From Paracoccus subflavus (GTDB lineage: Bacteria > Pseudomonadota > Alphaproteobacteria > Rhodobacterales > Rhodobacteraceae), in assembly GCF_004310345.1 (NCBI RefSeq), contig NZ_SISK01000003.1, positions 62,001 to 126,000 of the forward strand: DNA of 64,000 bases, in the 5' to 3' direction. The position numbers and the translations under genes were made by a program. Below the pieces are notes generated by a model. The model made no database searches. It was given only the letters and a program-made list of their open reading frames with translations, and was not told the DNA's origin. Below, in pieces: positions 46,566-55,508 of the stretch (positions are counted from its first letter, which is position 1; the number at the start of each line of letters is the position of its first letter).

Positions 46566-48523
46566 TCCGCGGCCACCGGTCGGACAGGGGCACGTCGCGC
46601 CCCTGCCGCCACGCGATAGCGGCGGTCGGTCAGGCTGATGATGCCGCCGATGGCCATCAGCAGGGAACCCGCCCAGATCCAGTTTGCGAAGGGCTTTATA
46701 TAGGTCCGCACCGCCCATCCCCCGTCGGCCTGCGCGTCACCGATCACCAGATACACGTCGCGCAGGAAACCGTTGTCGATGGCGGCTTCGGTCGTGGGCA
46801 TGGCCTGGACGGGATAGACGCGCTTTTCGGGCTGCAATGTCGCCACGACGCGGCCATTCCGCGCGACCTCCAGGGTGGCCACGGTCGAGACATAGTTCGG
46901 CCCCTCGATCTCGTCCACGTCGGTCAGGGTGATCTGGTAATCGGCCACCGGGAACGGCTCGCCGATGCGGGCCACGCGGATATCCTCGACCTGCCAGGCG
47001 GTCAGCAGGGCGATGCCAATAAAGGTGACGCCCAGCCCCCCATGGGCCATGGCCTTGCCCCAGTCGGCCCGCGGCAGGCGCCACAGCCGGGACAGCCCGG
47101 CCGATCCGGTCCGGTGGATCAGTTCGGCCACCGCGCCGAAGACGATCCACGCGCCAAGCCCCGCGCCGATCACGGCGATGGCCGACCGGCCCGTGGACAC
47201 CGCCCAGACCAGCATCATGACCGCGCCCGTCACCATAAGCGCACCCCGCAAGGGATGCAGGACACGACCCAGTGCCGCCCGTTTCCAGGGCATGATGGCC
47301 CCCAGGGGCAGCGCGATCGCCAGCACGATCATGAAGGGCGTGAAGGCCTTGTTGAAAAAGGGCGCGCCGACCGACAGCTTGCGGTCCCACAGCATTTCCG
47401 CGATCAGGGGCCACATCGTGCCGATGAACACCACGAACGCCGAAACCGCCAGCAGCACGTTGTTCAGCACCAGCGCGCCCTCGCGCGACACCGGCGTAAA
47501 GACGCCCTTGGCCGTCATCTGGGGCGCGCGGACGGCATAAAGCGTCAGCGCCCCGCCGGTAAAGACCACCAGGATGCCCAGGATGAAGAGCCCCCGCGCC
47601 GGGTCGCTGGCAAAGCTGTGGACCGAGGTGATGACGCCCGAGCGCACGATGAAGGTGCCGATCATCGAGAACCCGAAGGCCATGATCGCCAAAAGGATCG
47701 TCCAGCTTTTCAGCGCCTCGCGCTTTTCGACGACGATGGCGGAATGCAGCAGGGCCGCGGCCAGCAGCCAGGGCATGAAGCTGGCGTTCTCGACCGGATC
47801 CCAGAACCAGAAGCCGCCCCAGCCCAGTTCGTAATAGGCCCACCACGACCCCAGGGCGATCCCCAGGGTCAGGAACATCCAGGCGGCCAGCGTCCAGGGC
47901 CGCACCCAGCGGGCCCAGGCGGCGTCCACCCGCCCCTCGATCAGGGCGGCGACAGCAAAGCTGAAGGCCATCGAAAGCCCCACATAGCCCAGGTAGAGGA
48001 ACGGCGGATGGAACGCGAGGCCAGGGTCCTGCAACAGCGGGTTCAGGTCGCGCCCGTCGAAGGGCGGCACATCAAGCCGCAGGAACGGGTTCGAGGTGAA
48101 GATGATGAAGGCATAGAAGGCCGCGCCGATGGACGCCTGCACCGCCAGCACCCGCGCCCGCAGCGCCGGCGGGATGTTGTCGCCGAATACCGCCGCCGCT
48201 GCCCCGAACAGGGCCAGGATCAGTACCCACAGCAGCATCGAACCCTCGTGGTTGCCCCACACGCCGCTGATCTTGTAGATCATCGGCTTGGCGGTATGCG
48301 AATTCTCGTAGACCAACCGCAGCGAAAAATCCGAGGTGACAAAGGCCACGGTCAGCGCCGCGAAGGACAACCCCACCAGCAGGAACTGCGCCAGGGCGGC
48401 GGGCCGGGCGCTGTCCATCCAGCCCTGCCAGCCGCGCGAGGCCCCGACCATCGGCACCACCGTCTGATACAGCGACACCGCAAAGGCCAGGATCAGGGCG
48501 AAATGGCCGAATTCTGCAATCAT
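46562..48523 (-). CDS. ccmF: cytochrome c haem lyase subunit CcmF
   Basis: 653 aa, about 14-15 membrane segments. WWD domain seen as WGGFWFWDPVENASFMPW (about 231-248) with conserved histidines around it. It ligates haem from CcmE to apocytochrome c. ATG 48523 with GAGGA is chosen over TTG 48550. Followed by ccmH with a 4-nt overlap; ccmE lies 11 kb away on the other strand. Confidence 0.96.
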   Translation of the reverse strand: MIAEFGHFALILAFAVSLYQTVVPMVGASRGWQGWMDSARPAALAQFLLVGLSFAALTVAFVTSDFSLRLVYENSHTAKPMIYKISGVWGNHEGSMLLWVLILALFGAAAAVFGDNIPPALRARVLAVQASIGAAFYAFIIFTSNPFLRLDVPPFDGRDLNPLLQDPGLAFHPPFLYLGYVGLSMAFSFAVAALIEGRVDAAWARWVRPWTLAAWMFLTLGIALGSWWAYYELGWGGFWFWDPVENASFMPWLLAAALLHSAIVVEKREALKSWTILLAIMAFGFSMIGTFIVRSGVITSVHSFASDPARGLFILGILVVFTGGALTLYAVRAPQMTAKGVFTPVSREGALVLNNVLLAVSAFVVFIGTMWPLIAEMLWDRKLSVGAPFFNKAFTPFMIVLAIALPLGAIMPWKRAALGRVLHPLRGALMVTGAVMMLVWAVSTGRSAIAVIGAGLGAWIVFGAVAELIHRTGSAGLSRLWRLPRADWGKAMAHGGLGVTFIGIALLTAWQVEDIRVARIGEPFPVADYQITLTDVDEIEGPNYVSTVATLEVARNGRVVATLQPEKRVYPVQAMPTTEAAIDNGFLRDVYLVIGDAQADGGWAVRTYIKPFANWIWAGSLLMAIGGIISLTDRRYRVAAGARRAPVRPVAAE

Positions 48524-48554
48524 GGCGGAAATCCTCTGGAGGTCCGCCAAGCAT

Positions 48555-48600
48555 AAGGCGGCGGCAAGCAGGGGGAAAGACCCCTGTTTGCCGCCGCCTT
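48555..48600 (-). terminator. 20-bp hairpin between the holin gene and ccmF
   Basis: Arms AAGGCGGCGGCAAGCAGGGG (48555-48574) and CCCCTGTTTGCCGCCGCCTT (48581-48600) pair over 20 bp with a single non-Watson-Crick position and a 6-nt loop. T-runs are short (TT on one side, TTT on the other). It should stop or slow transcription from the lysis pair before ccmF. Confidence 0.7.
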
Positions 48601-48626
48601 TCAGTTTCCCGTGTCGAAGATTGGGC

Positions 48627-49160
48627 CTATCCCCGCAGGCCCGCCGCCCAGTCCCGCAGGGCGGCGTTGTCGGCGAAGTCCTCTGTGGGGGCCATCACCG
48701 GCGTGGCCGCAGCCTGGCCTGTCGTGGTCGTGACACTGGCTTGCACCTGGGCCGCGGGCCAGACCCGGCGGCGAAAGTAATGCGCCTCGCGCGCGCCGAA
48801 GTAGAACCCGACAATGGCGCCCAGAAGCCACCACAGGGGCTCGGGCACCTGTTGCAGCCCGACCATGCGCAGGCTGAAGCCCTGCGGCTCGGCCATGGCA
48901 TAGACGAACAGCCCCATCGTTCCCAGCGCCAGAAGCGGCCTGGGCAGCCGGTTCAGGCCGTTCACGAAGCTGTCGAAGAAGCCGGGCCGGACCGTCTCGA
49001 ACTCCTTCCCCATCTGGTCGATGGCGCGGGCATAGGCTTCCTCGTTCAGCTCCATCTTGCGGGTGGCGTTCTGGGTAAAGACCTCGGCCATGCCGGTGGC
49101 GGCGCTGCCCAGCGCGGTGACGCCCTGGCCCAGGCCGATGAAGCGGTCGATCATGCCCAT
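48627..49160 (-). CDS. GTA-type holin (3TM holin family)
   Basis: 177 aa. Two to three membrane segments (ALGTMGLFVYAMAE near 77-90; PLWWLLGAIVGFYFGAREA near 107-125), an amphipathic N-terminal half and an Ala/Thr-rich tail. It resembles the holin family found with gene transfer agents, such as the holin of the R. capsulatus GTA lysis pair. It would open the inner membrane for the upstream endolysin. It overlaps that gene by 10 nt. Confidence 0.78.
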   Translation of the reverse strand: MGMIDRFIGLGQGVTALGSAATGMAEVFTQNATRKMELNEEAYARAIDQMGKEFETVRPGFFDSFVNGLNRLPRPLLALGTMGLFVYAMAEPQGFSLRMVGLQQVPEPLWWLLGAIVGFYFGAREAHYFRRRVWPAAQVQASVTTTTGQAAATPVMAPTEDFADNAALRDWAAGLRG

Positions 49161-49762
49161 TTGGCAGTCCTTTCACGATGCTGGGTTTCGGTCAGGTGAT
49201 AGCGGGGCGAGATGAACTCTTCGGCCCGGGTGATCCAGCCACCCTTGCCCCCTGCCCTGGTGCGGGCGTATTTGCGGCTGGCGGGGCGCTGATCGGCCAG
49301 AGAATAGTAATAGTTCCGGCGCGCGATCCCATAGGCATCGGCAAAATGAACCGGGGCGGCCTCGGCGGCGGCCCGTGCGGCGGCAAGGGTCTGCGGGCCG
49401 ATCACACCGTCGGCAGTGGCGGAAAAGCCCATCCGGGCGATCAGCCGCTGCAGGATCTTGACCGCGTTCGCCCCGGCATTCACATACATGTCGAACACGC
49501 TGGCCTGCACGGCATCGGGCAGGTCGGACAGACGCGGACGGCGGAAATAGTGTTCGACAAAGATCTGCTGTGCCTGGTCACGGCTCAGCGCCTTGACATC
49601 ATTGGCATCGATGCGCCCGTCCCCATTCAGATCCAGGCCCAGCGACCGCATCGTTCCGATCGTGACGCCGTAATTCGTGGCCCCGCCCGGATCGTCGGGA
49701 TCGTTCACATAACCGCCTTCGCGCGCGACGATCTCCGCCGCGATTTCCTCGACGCTTGGCAT
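49151..49762 (-). CDS. GTA-type endolysin (glycoside hydrolase 108 family)
   Basis: 203 aa. Catalytic Glu15 in VAREGGYVNDPDDPGGATNYG, the family signature, followed by a C-terminal peptidoglycan-binding part with DGVIGPQTLAAARAA. It cleaves the glycan strand for cell lysis. The insert LDLNGDGRIDANDVKAL (about 43-59) looks like a dockerin/EF-hand calcium loop. No signal peptide, so it needs the holin to reach the wall. A perfect CtrA-type site lies 50 bp upstream. Confidence 0.85.
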   Translation of the reverse strand: MPSVEEIAAEIVAREGGYVNDPDDPGGATNYGVTIGTMRSLGLDLNGDGRIDANDVKALSRDQAQQIFVEHYFRRPRLSDLPDAVQASVFDMYVNAGANAVKILQRLIARMGFSATADGVIGPQTLAAARAAAEAAPVHFADAYGIARRNYYYSLADQRPASRKYARTRAGGKGGWITRAEEFISPRYHLTETQHRERTAKWA

Positions 49763-49811
49763 GGGCTTCTCCGGCTTTGGTAAATCAGGCCGAAAGGGTG
49801 CGCCGGGAGCG

Positions 49812-49826
49812 TTAATTGACTGTTAA
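49812..49826 (-). promoter_or_regulatory. CtrA-type binding site upstream of the endolysin gene
   Basis: Minus strand reads TTAACAGTCAATTAAC, a full match to the CtrA consensus TTAA-N7-TTAAC. It lies 50 bp upstream of the endolysin ATG and overlaps the cinA stop by 3 bp. In R. capsulatus, GTA release and lysis depend on CtrA. TTAA is rare in this GC-rich sequence, so two copies at 7-bp spacing are unlikely by chance. Confidence 0.65.
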
Positions 49827-50311
49827 TCAATCGCGCGTTGCTGGCCGCGCAAGCCGTCCAGCAGCATCCGCAACGCATGATCCACGGTCGCCGCACGAAC
49901 CCGGCTGCGGCCGATGGCACCGAATTCCACTGTTTCGGTGCGGGTTCCCATGGGCTGGGCAATGCCGAAACAGACACGCCCCTCGGGCTTGTGTCCGGAT
50001 CCGCCCGGCCCGGCGATGCCGGTGACGGCGACCGCAATGCCCGCGTCCGAACGATGCAGCGCGCCTGCGGCCATTTCGGCGGCGACCTGTTCGCTGACCG
50101 CGCCATGGGTTTCCAGCGTTTCGGCGCGAACGCCCAGCATCTGCTGCTTGGCGGCGTTGGAATAGGTGACAAACCCCCTGTCCACGGCGTCGGACGAACC
50201 CGGAACCTCGGTCAGAGCGCCGGCGATCAGCCCGCCGGTACAGCTTTCGGCGGTGGCGATCATCACGCTGCGGGCGCGGGCGGCGTCCAGCACGTCCGAA
50301 GCCAGGGTCAC
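49823..50311 (-). CDS. CinA C-terminal family / nicotinamide-nucleotide amidohydrolase
   Basis: 162 aa. MIATAESCTGGLIAGALTEV and VTGIAGPGGSGHKPEGRV are the family motifs; PncC-type proteins deamidate NMN. Starts at GTG 50311 in a GTGA overlap with the pgpA stop; frames upstream of it belong to pgpA. Last gene of purL-ispDF-pgpA-cinA. Confidence 0.92.
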   Translation of the reverse strand: MTLASDVLDAARARSVMIATAESCTGGLIAGALTEVPGSSDAVDRGFVTYSNAAKQQMLGVRAETLETHGAVSEQVAAEMAAGALHRSDAGIAVAVTGIAGPGGSGHKPEGRVCFGIAQPMGTRTETVEFGAIGRSRVRAATVDHALRMLLDGLRGQQRAID

Positions 50312-50805
50312 AGCATCGGCTCCAGCACGGCATGGTACAGCCCGGCCAGCGCGACCGACCCCAGGCCCGCGAACAGCCCCGCCCACAGGTCGTCCATCAT
50401 CACCCCCACGGCCCCGCCCTGCCGGTCGGCGCGGCCCACCAGCCACGGCTTCCAGATGTCGAACAGGCGGAACAGCGCAAACGGCACCACAAAGGCGGGC
50501 CAGGCATCCAGGATGGAAATCCCGTGCCGCCACAAGGGGATGACGGTGAAGGACATGGCCAGCCACTGGCCCGCGACCTCGTCGATGACGATTTCCGAAG
50601 GGTCTTCGTCGCTGGTCATGCGCAGCGCCTGCGGCACGGCCCAGAAGCCGATCAGCGCGGCCAGAACCGCCCCCAGGGGGATCAGCAGCGCCCCCCCGGC
50701 CTGATACGCCAGAACCGCCAGCAGGACGGCGGCAGCCGAGCCCCAGGTGCCGGGGCCGGGACGCAGCCTGCCGATGCCGAAAAAGGTGGTGATCATCGCG
50801 ATCAT
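50308..50805 (-). CDS. pgpA: phosphatidylglycerophosphatase A
   Basis: 165 aa membrane protein. FFGIGRLRPGPGTWGSAAAV (N-terminal), EDPSEIVIDEVAGQWLA and GGAVGVMMDDLWAGLFAG carry the conserved acidic residues. Removes phosphate from phosphatidylglycerophosphate. Start at 50805; 50796 also possible. Confidence 0.94.
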   Translation of the reverse strand: MIAMITTFFGIGRLRPGPGTWGSAAAVLLAVLAYQAGGALLIPLGAVLAALIGFWAVPQALRMTSDEDPSEIVIDEVAGQWLAMSFTVIPLWRHGISILDAWPAFVVPFALFRLFDIWKPWLVGRADRQGGAVGVMMDDLWAGLFAGLGSVALAGLYHAVLEPML

Positions 50806-50808
50806 GGC

Positions 50809-51951
50809 TCAGGCCTTCATCAGCGCGGCGGTAGCGATGGCCGCGATCCCCTCACGCCGGCCGGTAAAGCCCAGACGCTCCGATGTGGTTGCCTTGACGC
50901 TGATGCGGTCGGGATCGACCCTCATCACCTCGGCCAGACGGGCCTGCATGGCGGCGGCGTGGGGACCGATCTTCGGAGCCTCGCAGATCAGGGTCACGTC
51001 GGCGTTGCCAAGGGCGAAGCCCCGTCCCCGCGCCAGATCGGCAGCATGGCGCAGAAAGATGGTGCTGTCGGCACCCTTCCATTGCGGATCGCCGGGCGGG
51101 AAATGGCGGCCGATATCGCCCTCGGCCAGGGCGCCATAGATGGCGTCGGTCAGCGCGTGCATCCCGACATCGGCATCGGAATGGCCGACCAGTCCCGCAT
51201 CATGGGCAATCTGGACGCCGCACAGCCAGACGTGATCGCCGGGCCCGAAGGCATGAACGTCGTAGCCGTTGCCAAGGCGAATATCCATCGCGCCCCCCAG
51301 AATGCGTTCGGCCCGCGCGAAATCGGCGGGAAAGGTGATCTTCAGATTGTCTTCGGACCCCGATGTGATCGCAACAGGTATTCCGGCCTTCAGTGCCAGT
51401 TCCACATCATCGGCGGCATTGTCCGGGTGCAGGCGATGCGCCTTGGATATGTGGTCCAGCGCAAAACCCTGCGGCGTCTGTGCCCGGAACAATCCGTCAC
51501 GGGGGGTCGAGGAAACGACAGCGCCGTCCATCCCTTTCCACAGCGCATCGCTGACAGGCAGCGCCGGGGCTGCGGCAAGCGCACCCGACAGCAGCGCGTC
51601 GATCACACCCTGGATCACCGCATCGCTGACCAGCGGGCGGGCGCCGTCGTGGATCAGCACATGGGTCGCCTGCCCTTCCAGCGCCCGCAGTCCGGCGCTG
51701 ACGCTGGCGGCGCGGGTCTCGCCCCCCGTGACGATGGTGAAGCCCGCAAAATCGGCCTGCGCGCGGCCCAGGTCGTCGGGATGGACGACCAGCACCACCC
51801 GGTCAAAGCCCGCGAATGCCGCCAGCGACCGCGCCAGAACGCTGCGCCCGGCCAGACCGCGCCATTGCTTGGGTTCTCCCGCGCCGGCCCGGACACCCCG
51901 CCCGGCAGCGGTGACGATGGCGGCATAGCCCGGCGGGGCCTTGATCGTCAT
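50809..51951 (-). CDS. ispDF: bifunctional IspD/IspF of the MEP pathway
   Basis: 380 aa fusion. IspD part (about 1-220): [26 protein letters not shown]. IspF part (about 222-380): [40 protein letters not shown], with the zinc Asp/His residues intact. Catalyses CDP-ME synthesis and MEcPP formation. Fused genes are common in Alphaproteobacteria. 4-nt overlap with purL. Confidence 0.97.
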   Translation of the reverse strand: MTIKAPPGYAAIVTAAGRGVRAGAGEPKQWRGLAGRSVLARSLAAFAGFDRVVLVVHPDDLGRAQADFAGFTIVTGGETRAASVSAGLRALEGQATHVLIHDGARPLVSDAVIQGVIDALLSGALAAAPALPVSDALWKGMDGAVVSSTPRDGLFRAQTPQGFALDHISKAHRLHPDNAADDVELALKAGIPVAITSGSEDNLKITFPADFARAERILGGAMDIRLGNGYDVHAFGPGDHVWLCGVQIAHDAGLVGHSDADVGMHALTDAIYGALAEGDIGRHFPPGDPQWKGADSTIFLRHAADLARGRGFALGNADVTLICEAPKIGPHAAAMQARLAEVMRVDPDRISVKATTSERLGFTGRREGIAAIATAALMKA

Positions 51952-54131
51952 GCGTGATCGGGCATATCGCCCCCGATGGCACGCGCGAAGGCGGTGCGAT
52001 ACAGGTGCGACAGATCCGCCAGATCGCCCGCGTCCTCGCCCAGGTGCACAGCCATGCCGCCAAAGACACCGACCTGCGCGGCCGGGACGCCGGCCTTTTC
52101 TGCGGCCGACAGCAAAGCCTCGGCACCCGTCGCGGCGCAGGCGACCAGATAGCGGGCCTGGTCCTCTCCGAACAGCCGGGCGATGTCGCCCGAATCCAGC
52201 CGCACGCCGATGCCGGCAGCCTCGGCCATCTCGAAGGCGGCAAGGGCAAGGCCGCCATCGGACAGGTCGGTGGCGGATATCACATGCGCCCGGTTGGCGC
52301 GCAGGAATTCGCCGTGCCTGCGTTCGGCTGCAAGGTCCACAGGGGGCGCGTCGCCGTCCTCGATCCCGAAGGCTTCGGCAGCCAGCGCCGACTGGCCCAG
52401 ATGGCCATGGGTTTCGCCGATGACAATCGCCACGTCGCCATCGGATGGCAGGCCCGCGATCAGGTTCGACAGGTCGTCGATCAGACCGACGCCGCCGATG
52501 GTGGGGGTGGGCAGGATGCCCTTGCCGTCGGTTTCGTTATACAGCGACACGTTGCCCGACACGATGGGAAAGTCCAGCGCCGTGCAGGCCGCCCCGATAC
52601 CCTTGATGGCGCCCACGAACTGACCCATGATCTCGGGCTTCTCGGGGTTGCCGAAATTCAGGTTGTCGGTCGCGGCCAGCGGCAGCGCGCCCACCGCGCA
52701 CAGGTTGCGCCAGGCCTCGGCCACCGCCTGCTTGCCGCCCTCGACAGGGTTCGCCTTGACATAGCGGGGGGTCACGTCGCTGGTGAAGGCCAGCGCCTTG
52801 CTGGTGCCGTGCACGCGCACGACGCCCCCGCCCATGCCGGGGCGGCGGATGGTATCGGCGCCGACCTGGGTGTCGTACTGTTCCCAGACCCAGCCCTTGT
52901 GGGCATAGCTGGGACTGCCGATCAGCGCCCGCAACGCCTTGATCGGCGTGATCGCGGGCAGGTCGCGCATCGGCTCGGCGGGTGGCGTTTCCACCCAGGG
53001 GCGGTCGTATTCCGGCGCGCTCGACGACAGCCTGGACAGCGGCAGGTCGGCCTTGACCGCGTTGCCGTGCAGGATCAGGAAGCGATCCTCGGCGATGGTC
53101 TCGCCCACGATGGCGAAATCCAGATCCCATTTCTCGAAGATGGCGCGGGCCTCGGCCTCCTTTTCGGGCTTGAGGACCATCAGCATCCGTTCCTGGGATT
53201 CCGACAGCATCATCTCATAGGCCGTCATGCCCGTCTCGCGCTGCGGCACATGATCCAGGATCAGCTTGATGCCCAAGCCGCCCTTGTCGCCCATTTCCAC
53301 GGCCGAACAGGTCAGCCCCGCCGCGCCCATGTCCTGGATGGAAATCACGGAATCCGTCTGCATCAGTTCGAGGCAGGCTTCCAGCAGGCATTTTTCGGTG
53401 AAGGGATCGCCGACCTGCACGGTCGGACGCTTGTCCTCGATGCTGTCGTCGAATTCCGCGCTCGCCATGGTCGCGCCGCCGACGCCGTCGCGGCCGGTCT
53501 TGGCACCCAGATAGACCACCGGCATCCCGATGCCCGAGGCGGCGGAATAGAAGATCCTGTCCGCATCCGCGAGGCCCGCGGCAAAGGCGTTGACCAGGCA
53601 GTTGCCGTCATAGCTGCGATGAAAACGAACCTCTCCGCCCACGTTGGGCACGCCGAAGGCATTGCCATAGGCGCCGATCCCCTCGACCACGCCCTTGACC
53701 AGATGCGCGGTCTTGGGATGTTCCGGCCTGCCGAAGGACAGCGCGTCCATGGCTGCGATGGGACGGGCGCCCATGGTGAAGACATCGCGCAGGATGCCGC
53801 CTACGCCGGTCGCGGCGCCTTGGTGCGGTTCGATATAACTGGGGTGGTTGTGGCTTTCCATCTTGAAGACCACGGCCTGCCCGTCGCCGATATCGACCAC
53901 GCCCGCGTTCTCTCCGGGGCCGCAGATTACCTGCGGGCCGGTGGTTGGCAAGGTGCGCAGCCATTTCTTGGACGATTTATAAGAACAATGCTCGTTCCAC
54001 ATGGCCGAAAAGATGCCCAGTTCGGTAAAGGTCGGCTCGCGTCCGATGATGCCCAGGATCCGGTCGTATTCGTCGGGCTTCAACCCGTGCGCAGCGATCA
54101 GGTCGGGGGTGATCGTCGGTTCCTGCATCAT
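51948..54131 (-). CDS. purL: phosphoribosylformylglycinamidine synthase subunit PurL
   Basis: 727 aa small-type FGAM synthase subunit, fourth step of purine synthesis. [17 protein letters not shown] (catalytic His about 46), [23 protein letters not shown] block and [14 protein letters not shown] are all present. purS and purQ are not in the window. The 299 bp upstream hold a candidate small RNA on the same strand. Confidence 0.97.
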   Translation of the reverse strand: MMQEPTITPDLIAAHGLKPDEYDRILGIIGREPTFTELGIFSAMWNEHCSYKSSKKWLRTLPTTGPQVICGPGENAGVVDIGDGQAVVFKMESHNHPSYIEPHQGAATGVGGILRDVFTMGARPIAAMDALSFGRPEHPKTAHLVKGVVEGIGAYGNAFGVPNVGGEVRFHRSYDGNCLVNAFAAGLADADRIFYSAASGIGMPVVYLGAKTGRDGVGGATMASAEFDDSIEDKRPTVQVGDPFTEKCLLEACLELMQTDSVISIQDMGAAGLTCSAVEMGDKGGLGIKLILDHVPQRETGMTAYEMMLSESQERMLMVLKPEKEAEARAIFEKWDLDFAIVGETIAEDRFLILHGNAVKADLPLSRLSSSAPEYDRPWVETPPAEPMRDLPAITPIKALRALIGSPSYAHKGWVWEQYDTQVGADTIRRPGMGGGVVRVHGTSKALAFTSDVTPRYVKANPVEGGKQAVAEAWRNLCAVGALPLAATDNLNFGNPEKPEIMGQFVGAIKGIGAACTALDFPIVSGNVSLYNETDGKGILPTPTIGGVGLIDDLSNLIAGLPSDGDVAIVIGETHGHLGQSALAAEAFGIEDGDAPPVDLAAERRHGEFLRANRAHVISATDLSDGGLALAAFEMAEAAGIGVRLDSGDIARLFGEDQARYLVACAATGAEALLSAAEKAGVPAAQVGVFGGMAVHLGEDAGDLADLSHLYRTAFARAIGGDMPDHA

Positions 54132-54219
54132 GTCTGCCTTCCTGCGCGGGGATCAGGGCCTTTTATGGCCAGATGCACGCCATGGAAAGGCCACGACAGG
54201 GGCCAGGCAGAAGCGGCGC

Positions 54220-54246
54220 AAAAAAAAGCCGGGCACAAGGCCCGGC
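54220..54246 (-). terminator. strong rho-independent terminator
   Basis: Minus strand GCCGGGC-CTTGT-GCCCGGC followed by eight T. It is the clearest intrinsic terminator in the window and ends either the candidate small RNA or the LysR transcript. Confidence 0.88.
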
Positions 54247-54303
54247 CTAAGTCCAACAGGGAGGTAGAAGGTGATGAGCAATTGTGCTGGACATCGCCTT
54301 CAC
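54220..54303 (-). ncRNA. candidate small RNA with anti-Shine-Dalgarno loop
   Basis: Predicted transcript of about 82-84 nt. A stem GUCCAGCA / UGUUGGAC (8 bp, one G-U) closes a 26-nt loop containing ACCUUCUACCUCCC, complementary to ribosome-binding sites. It is followed by the terminator at 54220-54246. A heat-shock-like promoter stands just upstream. The layout resembles the CcsR family of Rhodobacter (CCUCCUCCC loops), but the DUF1127 gene that accompanies those is absent. No protein is encoded on this strand. Confidence 0.5.
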
Positions 54304-54309
54304 AGCCGG

Positions 54310-54337
54310 ATTTATGGGCAGGTTGTGAAGGGTTCAA
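54310..54337 (-). promoter_or_regulatory. possible sigma-32-like promoter for the small RNA
   Basis: Minus strand TTGAAC (54332-54337), 13 nt, then CCCATAAAT (54310-54318). This fits the RpoH pattern (TTGAA ... CCCATNT). Transcription would begin near 54303. Confidence 0.4.
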
Positions 54338-54430
54338 GACTTTTCACGGAATGCAACTGCATGGCCGTCATGCAGTTGCGGAATAGCTGCACCGGGAACC
54401 CGGCAATCTTACGGGTCTTTTCAAACCCCT

Positions 54431-55345
54431 TTATAGAATGACCGGGATCAGCGCCTCGCTCTGCCGCCTGCGGAAGGCCTGGATCTCGTCCAGCATGAAA
54501 TCGCGGAACACGGCCACGCGGCGGGTCTGGCGCAATTCCTCGGGATAGGCCAGGAAAACCGGGACTTCGCCGGATTCGATCTGCGGCAGGACGCGCACGA
54601 GGCGGTGGTGGTCGGCGGTCAGGTAATCGGGCAGAACGCCGATGCCCAGATTGGCCAGAACCGCCTGAAGCACGCCGAAATAGTTGTTCACCGTCAGGGT
54701 CGATTCGATGTTCTGGGCCATGATGTCCTGAACAAGCCGCGCTCCTGCCGCAACCTGCGGCTGGTCGATCTTTTGCGATACCAGCCGATGGGGCGACAGA
54801 TCGGCGATGGTGTCGGGCGTGCCTGCCTTGTCGAGATATTCCTGTGTCGCATAAAGCCGCATCCGCACGGAAAGCAGGCGCCGCCGGATCAGGTCGGACT
54901 GGCTGGGCTCCTTCATGCGGATGGCCACGTCGGCCTCGCGCATGGGCAGGTCCAGAAGCCGCTCTTCGAGCATCAGGTCGATCTTGAGGTCGGGATACTT
55001 CTCGTAGAGCTTGACCAGCCGGGGGGCTAGCCACAGGGTTCCGAACCCCACGGTGGCCGTGACGCGCAACTCGCCAAAGACATGCTGTTCGCTGTCGCGG
55101 ATGCGCGCCGATGCGGTGTCCAGCTTGCGGGCCATGGCCGAAGTCGCCTCGAACAGCAGTTCGCCCTGTTCGGTCAGGATCAGCCCCCGGGCATGGCGGT
55201 GGAACAGGGTGGTTCCCAAGGATTCCTCCAGCGCGCGGATCTGGCGGCTGACGGCGGATTGGGACAGGTGCAGCGTATCGCCGGCATGGGTCAGGCTGCC
55301 CGCCGCTGCCACGGCGTGAAAGATTCTGAGCTTGTCCCAGTCCAT
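54431..55345 (-). CDS. LysR-type transcriptional regulator
   Basis: 304 aa. N-terminal winged HTH (MDWDKLRIFHAVAAAGSLTHA, LSQSAVSRQIRALEESLG) and a type-2 periplasmic-like effector domain (about 90-300). ATG 55345 is used; upstream in-frame sequence is not protein-like. Divergent from the indolepyruvate oxidoreductase gene with an LTTR-type box between, so it probably controls that gene and itself. Confidence 0.92.
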   Translation of the reverse strand: MDWDKLRIFHAVAAAGSLTHAGDTLHLSQSAVSRQIRALEESLGTTLFHRHARGLILTEQGELLFEATSAMARKLDTASARIRDSEQHVFGELRVTATVGFGTLWLAPRLVKLYEKYPDLKIDLMLEERLLDLPMREADVAIRMKEPSQSDLIRRRLLSVRMRLYATQEYLDKAGTPDTIADLSPHRLVSQKIDQPQVAAGARLVQDIMAQNIESTLTVNNYFGVLQAVLANLGIGVLPDYLTADHHRLVRVLPQIESGEVPVFLAYPEELRQTRRVAVFRDFMLDEIQAFRRRQSEALIPVIL

Positions 55346-55447
55346 GCCGTTACAATCCTGCGGAGTCTTCCATGCCTTCATCGTAGCCCTTAACCGGAAA
55401 GCACTTTTCCGGCAAGGGAAAGCGGCTGCGGCCTTTTTTCCTTTGTC

Positions 55448-55464
55448 GGTCAACCAAGCTGACC
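55448..55464. promoter_or_regulatory. LysR-type operator (T-N11-A)
   Basis: GGTCA-ACCAAGC-TGACC, a perfect 5-bp inverted repeat with 7-bp spacer containing TCA-N7-TGA, the LTTR T-N11-A core. It lies in the 163-bp divergent region between lysR and the oxidoreductase gene, 45 bp before the latter's start. Confidence 0.65.
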
Positions 55465-55508
55465 TATATTGACCCCAACAGTCGTCGCGCGTGGGAGGAG
55501 ACACAACG

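Noticed and set aside
51954..54386. Plus-strand open frame of 810 codons opposite purL
   Set aside because: purL has all catalytic motifs; the opposite frame is rich in His/Gly/Arg/Gln without any fold signal.
54274..54441. Plus-strand small frame with a GGGAGG-type ribosome site
   Set aside because: The purine-rich stretch is the complement of the pyrimidine-rich loop of the candidate small RNA; the peptide has no features and the poly-A before the hairpin points to minus-strand transcription.
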